Source: Chloroflexota bacterium (GTDB lineage: Bacteria; Chloroflexota; Dormibacteria; Dormibacterales; Dormibacteraceae). From it: a stretch of 64,000 nt of DNA. The notes beneath the pieces are model-generated. The model made no database searches. It was not told the origin of the DNA and worked only from the letters and a program-made list of their open reading frames with translations. Below, piece after piece: positions 24,985 through 32,482 of this stretch (position 1 is the first letter of the stretch; every line of letters starts with the position of its first letter). A program made the position numbers and the translations under genes. The stretch spans positions 320,561 to 384,560 of the forward strand of contig VBIW01000037.1 of NCBI GenBank assembly GCA_005880915.1. Reading direction: 5' to 3'.

Positions 24985-26113
24985 CGTAGTCATCGTGGGC
25001 GGCGGCATCATGGGCTGCGCCCTCGCCTATCAGCTCGCCAGACGCGACGTCGACGTTTTGCTCTTCGAGCGCGACACGCTGGGTTCGCAATCGACCGGCA
25101 AATGCGCAGGCGGCGTTCGGCAGCAGTTCTCGATGGAGGCCAACGTGCGCCTTCAGCGCCTATCGGTCCAGCTCTTCGAGAATTTCGAGCAGGAGACCGG
25201 GCACCCGGCGGACTTCCGCCAGATCGGCTACCTCTTCGTGCTGACGCTGCCCCAGCAGGTCGAAGACTTCCGGCACAACATGGAGATGTGGCACAGGGTC
25301 GGCCTGAGCGAAGCGCGCTGGGTCGATGCGTCAGAGGCGGCGCGCATGGTCCCGGTGCTAAACGTCGAGGATGTTCTGGGCTGCACCTTCTGCCCTACGG
25401 ACGGCATCGCGAGCCCTGCCGATGTGACATCCGGCTACGCCCAGGCCGCGCGCCGCCATGGCGCCCGGTTGAAGGAGGGGGTCGACGTGGTCGGGATCGA
25501 CGTCGCGGGCGGACGCGTGCAGGGAGTCCGCACCGCGGCGGGCGACGTCGCCAGCCGGGTCGTCTTCAACTGCGCCGGCGCATGGTCATCATCGATCGGC
25601 CGCATGGCCGGGCTCGAGATCCCGGTGCTCCCATACCGCCGGCAGGTTGCTGTCACGGGATCTTTTCCGGCCGTGCCGCGAAACAACCCCATGACGGTCG
25701 ACTTCCAGACCTCGTTTTACTTCCACCCGGAAGGCGACGGGGTGCTGATGGGGATGAGCGACAGGGTTGAAGGGCCCGGCTACGCGACGGACGTGAACTG
25801 GGACTTCCTGGAGAAGATGTTCGAGCAAGCCTCGCGCCGCGCTCCTGCCCTGGCCGGGGCGGGGATCAAGACGGCGTGGGCTGGGTTGTACGAGACGACA
25901 CCCGACCACCAGGCGATCCTCGGTCCGGTGCCGGAGCTCGAGGGCTTCTGGTGCGCGGCCGGGTTCAGTGGACACGGGTTCATGCAGGCCCCCGCGGCCG
26001 CGCTGCTCCTGGCGCAGCTGCTGCTCGATAGGCGCTCCGAGATCGATATCACGCCGTTCGCGTTCACCCGCTTCGCGACGGGCTCACTGGTCCACGAAAG
26101 GAACGTCATCTAA
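24971..26113 (+). CDS. FAD-dependent amine/amino-acid oxidoreductase (DAO family, sarcosine oxidase beta-like)
   Basis: 380 aa from GTG 24971. Dinucleotide-binding VVIVGGGIMGCALAYQLARR at the very start, FERDTLGSQSTGKCAGGVRQ (the FAD-contacting G-x-S-x-x-x-x-GG) and, near the end, PDHQAILGPVP and AAGFSGHGFMQAP, as in sarcosine/dimethylglycine dehydrogenases. Oxidises an amine to imine. The start at 24947 would lie deeper in the ureohydrolase; GTG 24971 puts the Rossmann motif at residue 6. Last gene of the operon. Confidence 0.87.
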   Translation: MESADVVIVGGGIMGCALAYQLARRDVDVLLFERDTLGSQSTGKCAGGVRQQFSMEANVRLQRLSVQLFENFEQETGHPADFRQIGYLFVLTLPQQVEDFRHNMEMWHRVGLSEARWVDASEAARMVPVLNVEDVLGCTFCPTDGIASPADVTSGYAQAARRHGARLKEGVDVVGIDVAGGRVQGVRTAAGDVASRVVFNCAGAWSSSIGRMAGLEIPVLPYRRQVAVTGSFPAVPRNNPMTVDFQTSFYFHPEGDGVLMGMSDRVEGPGYATDVNWDFLEKMFEQASRRAPALAGAGIKTAWAGLYETTPDHQAILGPVPELEGFWCAAGFSGHGFMQAPAAALLLAQLLLDRRSEIDITPFAFTRFATGSLVHERNVI

Positions 26114-26121
26114 GGCGGTAC

Positions 26122-26274
26122 GGGGATCCTGACCCCCCGCGCTCTTTAGCCACAGTGGGGTTGGAGCCCGGATCTATTCCGGGCGTACCCACGCCGGACA
26201 GCTGGGCTACCGGCAGTCGTCTATGCCAAAGGGGGGTCCCGCGGGGGGATCCTGATCCCCCCGCGCTCTTTAGC
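26122..26274. repeat. Pair of palindromic direct repeats flanking an unassigned spacer
   Basis: A unit beginning GGGGATCCTGA and ending CGCGCTCTTTAGC occurs at 26122-26150 and 26245-26274, differing by one inserted base. In the second copy CGGGGGGATC-CT-GATCCCCCCG (26242-26263) is a perfect 10-bp inverted repeat. Between the copies GCCCGGA-TCTAT-TCCGGGC (26166-26184) is a further hairpin. The second copy includes the stop codon of the reverse 80-aa gene. No gene or tRNA is seen in 26114-26269. Confidence 0.6.
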
Positions 26275-26512
26275 GCTTGAAGATCACCGCGAGGGAGACC
26301 AGGCCGGCCCCGCCGATCAGCAGAACCACGCCGCAGCCCATCTGGACGATCGTGTAAAGGATCCCGCCGGTCGCGGCATAGGTCTCCGGGTACCTCGCCT
26401 TGCCGCGGCGCCGGCGGAGGGCGGCCGCGATCGCGCCTACTCCCAGCAGGATGGCAAACACCCCGAGCAGCAATCCGCTCGAGAAGGTTCCGGCAGAGAT
26501 CGGGCGCGGCAC
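26270..26512 (-). CDS. Small hypothetical two-span membrane protein
   Basis: 80 aa: hydrophobic LLLGVFAILLGVGAIAAAL, a basic loop RRRRGKARYPE, then ILYTIVQMGCGVVLLIGGAGLVSLAVIF. Two membrane helices with a positive cytoplasmic loop. No known domain. Its TAA sits within the second copy of the palindromic repeat, so the insertion may have reset its C-terminus. Divergent from the NAD(P)-binding gene. Confidence 0.55.
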   Translation of the reverse strand: MPRPISAGTFSSGLLLGVFAILLGVGAIAAALRRRRGKARYPETYAATGGILYTIVQMGCGVVLLIGGAGLVSLAVIFKR

Positions 26513-26541
26513 TGGATCTCAGTATCGCTCGGCCCAGTCGA

Positions 26542-26547
26542 TAGGAT
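26542..26547 (+). promoter_or_regulatory. Leaderless -10 box (TAGGAT)
   Basis: TAGGAT ends eight bases before the GTG at 26556 of the NAD(P)-binding protein gene, with no Shine-Dalgarno. Confidence 0.5.
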
Positions 26548-26555
26548 TCTCACCC

Positions 26556-27464
26556 GTGGCTCGGATCCTCCTCCTCGGCTCCACCGGATTTGTCGGCCGC
26601 GGCGTGGCGCACAAGATCCTGGACGGCGGCCACCAGCTCCGTGTCCTGGTGCGCGATCCTCTGAAGGCGGCCGCCTTCAAGGTGCGAGGAGCCCAGGTCG
26701 TCGTGGGCGATGCGCTCAACCCACAGGCTCTGGCCCAGGCGGCCCAGGGCGTCGAGCACATCATCAGCCTGGTCGCGGTGCGGCGAAACCGGCCGCAGTC
26801 GTACCTCGCGGTGAACGTCGACGGGCCTCGAATCCTCGGCCAGGCCGCCATGACGGCCGGCGTGCGCTCGGTCGTGCTCGTCAGCGCGATCGGGGCAAAG
26901 CTGGATCCGCACTTCAAGTACTTCACCTCGCGCTGGATGGGCGAGCAGGAGCTGGCCAAGACTGGAGTCTCCGGCACGATCCTGCGGTTTTCCTTCGTCC
27001 TCGCCGAGGAAGGCGGGATCCTGAACGACTTCGAGCGGGCGATCATCGGCCCCTTCGCGATCATTCCAGGCGGTGGCCAGGCGAAGATGCAGCCTATCCT
27101 GCGCGAGGATGCCGCGCGGTGCATCGTCGAGACCGTCGCCCGGCCGGACCTGCTCGGAAAGATCGTCGAGCTGGGTGGTCCCGAGGTCGTGACCTACGAA
27201 GCGATGTTCGATTGGTTCCTCCACGCTCGAGGCATCAAGAAGGCGAAGCTAAAGCTGCCGCTGGCGCTTCTGATCCCGCCTGCAATCGCGATGGAGGCTG
27301 TGCAGACGAATCCGCCGATCACCGCCGATGAGGTCCGCATGATCCAGACCGACAACCTCGCGGCTGGCATCGATTCGGTGAGCTCACAGTTCGGCTGGCG
27401 CCCGAGCCAGCCCAGCGCGTGGGCACCGGTCAACTGGGCGAAGAGACCGAGAACGGGCCGCTAA
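26556..27464 (+). CDS. NAD(P)-binding atypical SDR, NDUFA9/complex I-associated type
   Basis: 302 aa. ILLLGSTGFVGRGVAHKIL gives the Rossmann GxxGxxG near residue 9; VRDPLKAAAF holds the NADP-selective Arg region; VVLVSAIGAKLDPHFKYF and LRFSFVLAEEG follow the NDUFA9-like atypical SDR pattern (YxxxK not kept). Such proteins act as sugar-nucleotide or quinone-related reductases or have structural roles. GTG 26556 is chosen for its promoter spacing and the strand that follows at once. It overlaps the thpR-like gene. Confidence 0.8.
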   Translation: MARILLLGSTGFVGRGVAHKILDGGHQLRVLVRDPLKAAAFKVRGAQVVVGDALNPQALAQAAQGVEHIISLVAVRRNRPQSYLAVNVDGPRILGQAAMTAGVRSVVLVSAIGAKLDPHFKYFTSRWMGEQELAKTGVSGTILRFSFVLAEEGGILNDFERAIIGPFAIIPGGGQAKMQPILREDAARCIVETVARPDLLGKIVELGGPEVVTYEAMFDWFLHARGIKKAKLKLPLALLIPPAIAMEAVQTNPPITADEVRMIQTDNLAAGIDSVSSQFGWRPSQPSAWAPVNWAKRPRTGR

Positions 27465-28006
27465 GGGTCCGGACATTTTTCGGACTGCCGATTCCCGCGC
27501 CGCATCGGGCGGCGCTTGGGGGCTATCTCGCAGAGTGCGCGAAACGTGCTCCTGAGTTTCGCTGGACTCCGGAGGCCAATCTCCACCTGACGATTCGGTT
27601 TCTCGGTCACGTCGAGCAAGCTCTCGCCGAAGGTATCGCGGACAGGCTTGCCGAGGCCGGCCTGCGCTCGTTCCAGCTGCAGCTCAGCGAGCTGGGCACG
27701 TTCAGGCGGGGCCGTCTGGCCCGCGTCGTGTGGTTGGGCCTCGGGTCTGGGCTGGAGGAGATTGCTGAGCTGGCCGGGCAGGTGGAGGTCGAGTGCACTC
27801 ATGCGGGTCTCGAGCCCGACGCTCGTCGCTACCACGCGCACCTGACCCTCGCCCGGGCCAGGGCCCGGGATGGTGCAGGGCTTCCTGACCTGCCGGCCGC
27901 GCCAGACCTCGAGGCTTGGCGAGCGGAGGAGTTGATCCTCTATCGGAGCCGGCTTGGGCGCGGCGGCTCTGTCTACGAGCCGATGCGGCGTCTCAGGCTG
28001 AGCTGA
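27419..28006 (+). CDS. thpR: RNA 2',3'-cyclic phosphodiesterase (2H family)
   Basis: 195 aa. Two HxTx motifs, HLTI near residue 49 and HLTL near residue 136, define the 2H phosphoesterase fold; RTFFGLPIP at the N-terminus and EANLHLTIRFLG match ThpR/LigT. It hydrolyses RNA 2',3'-cyclic phosphodiester ends. The GTG at 27419 is the only standard in-frame start before the conserved N-terminus; it overlaps the previous gene by 46 nt, so the true start may be a few codons later at a rarer codon. Confidence 0.85.
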   Translation: MGTGQLGEETENGPLRVRTFFGLPIPAPHRAALGGYLAECAKRAPEFRWTPEANLHLTIRFLGHVEQALAEGIADRLAEAGLRSFQLQLSELGTFRRGRLARVVWLGLGSGLEEIAELAGQVEVECTHAGLEPDARRYHAHLTLARARARDGAGLPDLPAAPDLEAWRAEELILYRSRLGRGGSVYEPMRRLRLS

Positions 28007-28394
28007 GGCCGGCCTCTGCGCACTCGAGGTCCTGCTCCGGCCGGCCCCCGCTCACCCCGACCGCACCCAGGACGTGGCCATCCCGCTTGATCAGGGTCGA
28101 GCCGAGACCCGGCACTATGGGCACGCGGACGAGGCGGTCGGCGACGCTGAAGAAACCCGGCCGGTCCTTGGCGAGCTCCGCCAATGAGGCGCCATCGCGG
28201 TAGAGCATCGCCGCCCCGACCGCCTTCGCCTCGGCAATCTGGGGCGAAATGGGTGGGGCGCCGTCCATCCGTCCGACGGCGATCAAGAACCCGCCCTCGT
28301 CGACCACGGCGACGGTGACCCGAATGCCGAGACTTTCCGCTTTCGCATGCGCACCGCCGATCGTCTTTTGCGCCTGGGCGAATGTCAGCGGCAT
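27993..28394 (-). CDS. GlcG/HbpS family protein
   Basis: 133 aa, close to full GlcG/HbpS length. LTFAQAQKTIGGAHAKAES, VAVVDEGGFLIAVGRMDGA and the C-terminal GAVGVSGGRPEQDLECAEAG are the family hallmarks. Family members bind heme or small metabolites (HbpS) or sit in glycolate operons (GlcG); no glycolate oxidase is nearby here. Its 3' end overlaps the thpR-like gene by 14 nt (convergent). Confidence 0.85.
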   Translation of the reverse strand: MPLTFAQAQKTIGGAHAKAESLGIRVTVAVVDEGGFLIAVGRMDGAPPISPQIAEAKAVGAAMLYRDGASLAELAKDRPGFFSVADRLVRVPIVPGLGSTLIKRDGHVLGAVGVSGGRPEQDLECAEAGLSSA

Positions 28395-28407
28395 TAGGCT
28401 CTAGTCT
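28395..28407 (+). promoter_or_regulatory. Candidate leaderless promoter region of the FabG-like gene
   Basis: TAGGCT (28395-28400) lies 10 bases and TAGTCT (28402-28407) three bases before ATG 28411. The first is the better-placed -10 box; no Shine-Dalgarno is present. Confidence 0.4.
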
Positions 28408-28410
28408 CGC

Positions 28411-29187
28411 ATGGACCTTGCCGGCCGAGTCGCGATCGTCACCGGTGGCGGCACTGGCATCGGAAGAGCGACGTCGATCAGGCTCGCCAAGGCGGGCGCG
28501 AAAGCCGTGGTCGTCAACTACTCGCGCTCAGCCGCCGAGGCGGAGTCGACCGCTCAGGAGCTGCGAGCCCTTGGCGCCGAGGCGCTTCCATGGCGCGCGA
28601 ACATCGCCGAGGAGGCGACGGTCAAGAACATGATCGCCCTGACCGTCGACAGGTACGGAAGGCTCGACGTGCTGGTCAACAACGCCGGCACCACTCATTT
28701 CATCCCCCATGCAGACCTGGACGCGTTGACAGACGAGGTCTGGGACGACATCCTCAGCGTGAATCTGAAGGGCACGTTCTTTTGCTGCCGGGCCGCCGCA
28801 GCCGAGCTCGCGCGCGTCGGCGGCGCAATCGTCAACATCTCGTCGATCGCCGCTTATCGTGCATCGGGCTCTTCGATTCCGTATGCCGTCTCCAAAGCCG
28901 GCGTCTTGCAGCTGACACGCGCGCTCGCTCTCGCCCTGGCTCCGGATGTCCGCGTGAATTCCGTCTCGCCGGGTCTCGTTTCGAGTCGATGGTTCAGCAA
29001 GAATTTCGGCGAAGACGCGGCCGCCGCCCAGGCAGAGGCATTTGCGAAGGCAACCCCAATGGGCAAGATCGCGACGCCGGACGATGTCGCCCAGGCCGTC
29101 ATCGCGTTGCTCGAGAACGACGTGATCACGGGCCAGGACCTGGTCGTCGACGGCGGAAAGAACGTCCTCTATCACCCGCTTTCCTGA
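28411..29187 (+). CDS. Short-chain dehydrogenase/reductase (FabG-like)
   Basis: 258 aa classical SDR. TGGGTGIG near residue 12, NNAGTTHF near 87, catalytic Ser in ISSIAAY, YAVSK (Tyr-x-x-x-Lys) near 156, and PMGKIATPDDVAQAV. The catalytic tetrad is complete; the Tyr-Ser sequence after the nucleotide loop suggests NADPH. 3-oxoacyl-ACP reductase is the nearest type, though the real substrate is unknown. Single gene. Confidence 0.88.
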   Translation: MDLAGRVAIVTGGGTGIGRATSIRLAKAGAKAVVVNYSRSAAEAESTAQELRALGAEALPWRANIAEEATVKNMIALTVDRYGRLDVLVNNAGTTHFIPHADLDALTDEVWDDILSVNLKGTFFCCRAAAAELARVGGAIVNISSIAAYRASGSSIPYAVSKAGVLQLTRALALALAPDVRVNSVSPGLVSSRWFSKNFGEDAAAAQAEAFAKATPMGKIATPDDVAQAVIALLENDVITGQDLVVDGGKNVLYHPLS

Positions 29188-29263
29188 GGCTACAAATTCA
29201 CGGTTGGCGGCGCACTGACTTTTGGACTTGCACGCCTGAGCGGTAGGCCTTAGCTTTCACGTC

Positions 29264-29345
29264 GGCCCCGAGGGACACGTTCGAGGGGGCAGGAACAGGG
29301 CCGCAAGGCCATGTACCGGCTCCCGAGAGGCGATCCGTCGGGGTC
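29264..29345 (+). other. Candidate structured leader RNA of the glycosyltransferase gene
   Basis: In the 211-nt gap before the GT2 gene, GGCCCCGA (29264-29271) can pair with TCGGGGTC (29338-29345) in an 8-bp closing stem (one G-U). Inside are GGCC-GCAA-GGCC (29299-29310), a stem capped by a GNRA-type tetraloop, and further purine-rich stretches. The arrangement (closing stem, GNRA hairpin, about 50 nt upstream of a start) looks like a riboswitch or regulatory leader, but it does not match the conserved cores I know for c-di-GMP, c-di-AMP, SAM, TPP, cobalamin or glycine. Confidence 0.35.
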
Positions 29346-29398
29346 ACTTCTTTTCCAGGGCAAGAACCTCTGCCCCCCGCGTTACGCTGCACCAGACC

Positions 29399-30607
29399 AT
29401 GAGCGTCGCGCAGCGTTCCCGAAGGCAGTCTGAGCACCGACCGCAGTCCGCGATCGAGGTGTCGATCGTCATGCCCTGTCTCAATGAGGCCGAGACGCTG
29501 GCCGCCTGCATCCGAAAGGCGCAGAGCGCGATCGGCAAGCACAACCTCGCCGCCGAGATCATCGTCGCCGACAACGGGAGCAGCGACGGATCGCGGGCCA
29601 TCGCCGAGAAGCTCGGCGCTCGCGTGGTCGAGGTCATACCCAAGGGATACGGAAGCGCCCTGATCGGCGGGATCCAGGCGGCCCGGGGCCGTTTCGTGAT
29701 CATGGGCGACGCGGACGACAGCTACGACTTCAGCGCCATCGGCCCTCTCATCGACAAGCTCCGCGAAGGCTATGACCTGGTGATGGGCAACCGATTTTCG
29801 GGCGGCATCGCCGCGGGGGCGATGGTCTGGTCGCATCGGTGGGTCGGCAACCCGGTCCTGACATTCATCGGCGGTGTGTTGTTCAGGACGCCGGTCGGCG
29901 ACATGCACTGCGGCCTGCGCGGGTTTCGCAAGGACGCTGTCGAGGAGCTGAGGCTGCGCGCGACGGGCATGGAGTTCGCCAGCGAGATGGTGATCAAGGC
30001 CTCGCTCCGGCGGCTGAAGATCGCGGAGCTACCCGTCACGTTGAGCCCCGACGGGCGCTCACGGCCTCCGCACCTGCGCACCTGGCGCGACGGCTGGCGT
30101 CACCTGCGCTTCATGCTCCTCTTCAGCCCGCGCTGGCTCTTCCTCTACCCGGGGCTTGCGCTCTTCAGCGCCGGCGCAATCGGCGGCGCCTTGCTCGAGA
30201 CGGGGCCGAAGCAGATCGGGACCGCGACCTTCGACATCCACACTCTTCTGCTGGCGGCGTTTTCCTGCCTGATCGGTTATCAGCTGGTGGTGTTCGCCGT
30301 TTTCACCAAGGTCTTCGCCATGCAGCAGGGATTCCATCCGCCGAACGCGGGCTACACCGAGATGTTTCGGTACATGAAGCTCGAGACGGGATTGGCAATC
30401 GGTGGTCTGATGCTCCTCGCGGGCGCCGCCGGCGCTGTCGTGGCCGTGTGGAGCTGGGGCGCGGTTGGCTTTGGCGAGCTGGATCCGCGGGTGACAATGC
30501 GCGAGGTAATCCCCGCGGCGCTTCTCCTGACCCTCGGTGTGCAGACGATATTCGCGAGCTTCTTCCTGAGCATCCTGGGCATCGACCAAGCTGATCCTTC
30601 CGGCTAG
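29399..30607 (+). CDS. Polyprenyl-phosphate glycosyltransferase-like GT2 with C-terminal membrane domain
   Basis: 402 aa. GT-A domain in residues about 20-245: EVSIVMPCLNEAETL at its start, ADNGSSDGS, then GDADDSYDF (D-x-D type metal site). Four hydrophobic segments follow (about 240-400), including LFLYPGLALFSAGAIGGAL. This is the DPM1/ArnC-like layout of enzymes that load a sugar onto undecaprenyl or dolichyl phosphate at the inner membrane. The MSVAQRSRRQSEHRPQ N-terminus is basic and disordered. First gene of the surface-glycan block, followed six bases later by a GT-C-like gene. Confidence 0.85.
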   Translation: MSVAQRSRRQSEHRPQSAIEVSIVMPCLNEAETLAACIRKAQSAIGKHNLAAEIIVADNGSSDGSRAIAEKLGARVVEVIPKGYGSALIGGIQAARGRFVIMGDADDSYDFSAIGPLIDKLREGYDLVMGNRFSGGIAAGAMVWSHRWVGNPVLTFIGGVLFRTPVGDMHCGLRGFRKDAVEELRLRATGMEFASEMVIKASLRRLKIAELPVTLSPDGRSRPPHLRTWRDGWRHLRFMLLFSPRWLFLYPGLALFSAGAIGGALLETGPKQIGTATFDIHTLLLAAFSCLIGYQLVVFAVFTKVFAMQQGFHPPNAGYTEMFRYMKLETGLAIGGLMLLAGAAGAVVAVWSWGAVGFGELDPRVTMREVIPAALLLTLGVQTIFASFFLSILGIDQADPSG

Positions 30608-30613
30608 GCCCTC

Positions 30614-32461
30614 ATGACTGTTCGCGGGCTGGCCGTGCAGCGTCGCGAGGACCGAGCCGCCTCTCGGCGGACCGTGACCCTTCTCGTCTTGGCCGCAGTC
30701 ACAGGCGTTTTCGCTCCAGTCGCCTACATGGCGATGTTCACCGGGTTTCACTCCTACGACGACGAGGGCTATTTCCTGATCGTGCTCCGCGACTACCTGT
30801 CCGGCCAGCCTCTTCTGAATCCGTCGGTGCCAATCTACGGTCCATTTTTCTTCGAGACGATGGGCGGCTTGTTCAAGCTCCTCGGGGTCGCGCCGAGCCA
30901 CGAGAGCGGCCGTTACGTGACGCTGGCCATCTGGCTGGTCGCGAGCCTCTCCGCAGGACTCTCCGCGTACCGTCTCACGAGACGTTTCTGGCTGGCTGTC
31001 GGCGCCGAATTCGTTGCGTTCCAGGTGCTTCGAGCGCTCACCAATGAGCCTATGAGCCCTACCGGCTTGATCGGTCTGCTGCTCGTGTCTATGGTCGCCG
31101 CTGCCTCTTTCAGGTCGGCGCGCCCCCGCGCGACAGCCGTCGTCATTGGTTCGATCGTGGGCGCGCTTTGCCTGATCAAGATCAACGTCGGCGGTTTTGC
31201 GGCGATTGCGGTGTCGTTTGCATGGGCGGCAAGCCTGGCCCCCGGGCGAAGGCGCCAGCTGCTGCCTCTGATGGTCGTCGTGATCACGCTGCTCCCGGTG
31301 GCGCTGATGGCGAGCCTGCTGAGCCGCGACTGGGTCGCTGAGTACGCGTGGCTGCTGGCTCTGGCTGGCGCGGCAGTGGGGATCGCATGTCTTGCCGCAG
31401 CCGGGGACCGGCCGCCGGCGTCGGGGTTTGCGCTAGCCGGTGGCGGCGCGATCGTTGTCGTCATATGCCTCGGCGTCGCACTCGTCGGCGGCTCCCGAGC
31501 CCAGGACCTGTGGGATGGCCTGGTCCTGGTTTCACTCCGTTTCCCAAGCATGTTCATGTTTCCGCTGGACATCAGCATCGCCGTCGACGTTTGGGCCTCT
31601 GCGGTTGTGGTCATGGCGCTCGCGACCCGGGGGCTCACCCTGCTTTCAGCCTCTACCGCAGGTCGACTTCGACTCGCCGCCGGGCTTCTCATCTGGCTAT
31701 CCGCACTGCTGATTCCCAGCTCGGTCTTTCTCCTCGCCCTTCCCCTCCTGTGGATCGCGTGCATACCTCCCGCAGGAAACGTCGAAGATCGAGTCGGCAG
31801 ATACTGCCGCTGCCTGGTGCCGGCGCTGGCCGTGACCGAAGCCCTCCAGGTGTATCCCGTTGCGGGAACCCAGTTGGCGATCGCCGGCCTTTCGCTCGTG
31901 CCGGCCGGCGCCATCGTCCTCCATGACGGCATCCGCCAGCTGCAGACGGCTGGGTGGGGTCGGCCTTCGCTGTTCGCGGCTTCGGCAGCCCCCGCTGCCC
32001 TACTGGTCAACGTGCTTGTCTTTCTCGCGGGTGGCTACGTAGTGCTCGGCGCGTTCACCGAGGGCACCCGGCTGGGCGTCCCGGGCGCGGAGTCAATCCG
32101 GGTCCCTGCCGAGCAGGCGTCCCAGCTGCAGGGGCTCACTGATGCGATCGATCGCAGCTGTTCGGGTTTCATCACCCTACCCGGAATGAACAGCCTCTAC
32201 CTGTGGACCCATCAAAGCCCGCCGACCAATGTGCGGGCGGAGATATGGATGCTTACCCTCGACGACATGCAGCAGGGGTCGCTCGTCCGGCAGCTCGAAA
32301 GCCGGCCGCGCCTCTGCGTGGTGGAGAATCAAAAGGTTGTCGATTTCTGGGCTCAGGGTCGCCGCGTGCCGAATCGACCCCTGGTGGATTTCATAAGGGT
32401 CGGCTTTGTCGAGGCCGGCACTTTCGGCGATTATCAGCTTCTCGTTCGCAGTGGTGACTGA
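30614..32461 (+). CDS. Multi-span GT-C-like membrane protein
   Basis: 615 aa with about 12-13 hydrophobic segments and a soluble C-terminus. After the first helix the loop reads HSYDDEGYFLIVLRDYL, with the acidic pair typical of lipid-linked-sugar (GT-C) transferases. No closer family is recognised. It follows the GT2 gene by six bases; together they would make and use a polyprenyl-phosphate sugar. The C-terminal 120 residues (after about 490) are extracytoplasmic and carry several Cys. Confidence 0.7.
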   Translation: MTVRGLAVQRREDRAASRRTVTLLVLAAVTGVFAPVAYMAMFTGFHSYDDEGYFLIVLRDYLSGQPLLNPSVPIYGPFFFETMGGLFKLLGVAPSHESGRYVTLAIWLVASLSAGLSAYRLTRRFWLAVGAEFVAFQVLRALTNEPMSPTGLIGLLLVSMVAAASFRSARPRATAVVIGSIVGALCLIKINVGGFAAIAVSFAWAASLAPGRRRQLLPLMVVVITLLPVALMASLLSRDWVAEYAWLLALAGAAVGIACLAAAGDRPPASGFALAGGGAIVVVICLGVALVGGSRAQDLWDGLVLVSLRFPSMFMFPLDISIAVDVWASAVVVMALATRGLTLLSASTAGRLRLAAGLLIWLSALLIPSSVFLLALPLLWIACIPPAGNVEDRVGRYCRCLVPALAVTEALQVYPVAGTQLAIAGLSLVPAGAIVLHDGIRQLQTAGWGRPSLFAASAAPAALLVNVLVFLAGGYVVLGAFTEGTRLGVPGAESIRVPAEQASQLQGLTDAIDRSCSGFITLPGMNSLYLWTHQSPPTNVRAEIWMLTLDDMQQGSLVRQLESRPRLCVVENQKVVDFWAQGRRVPNRPLVDFIRVGFVEAGTFGDYQLLVRSGD

Positions 32462-32482
32462 CGCGGGGGACAATGACGGCCC

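Noticed and set aside
26151..26244. tRNA-like hairpins in the intergenic spacer
   Set aside because: No acceptor stem, T-loop or anticodon arm can be assembled; simple repeat hairpins explain it.
29188..29398. c-di-GMP-I riboswitch
   Set aside because: GCAAGGCC recalls the GACGCAAAGCC segment, but the GCAAACC element and tetraloop receptor are absent.
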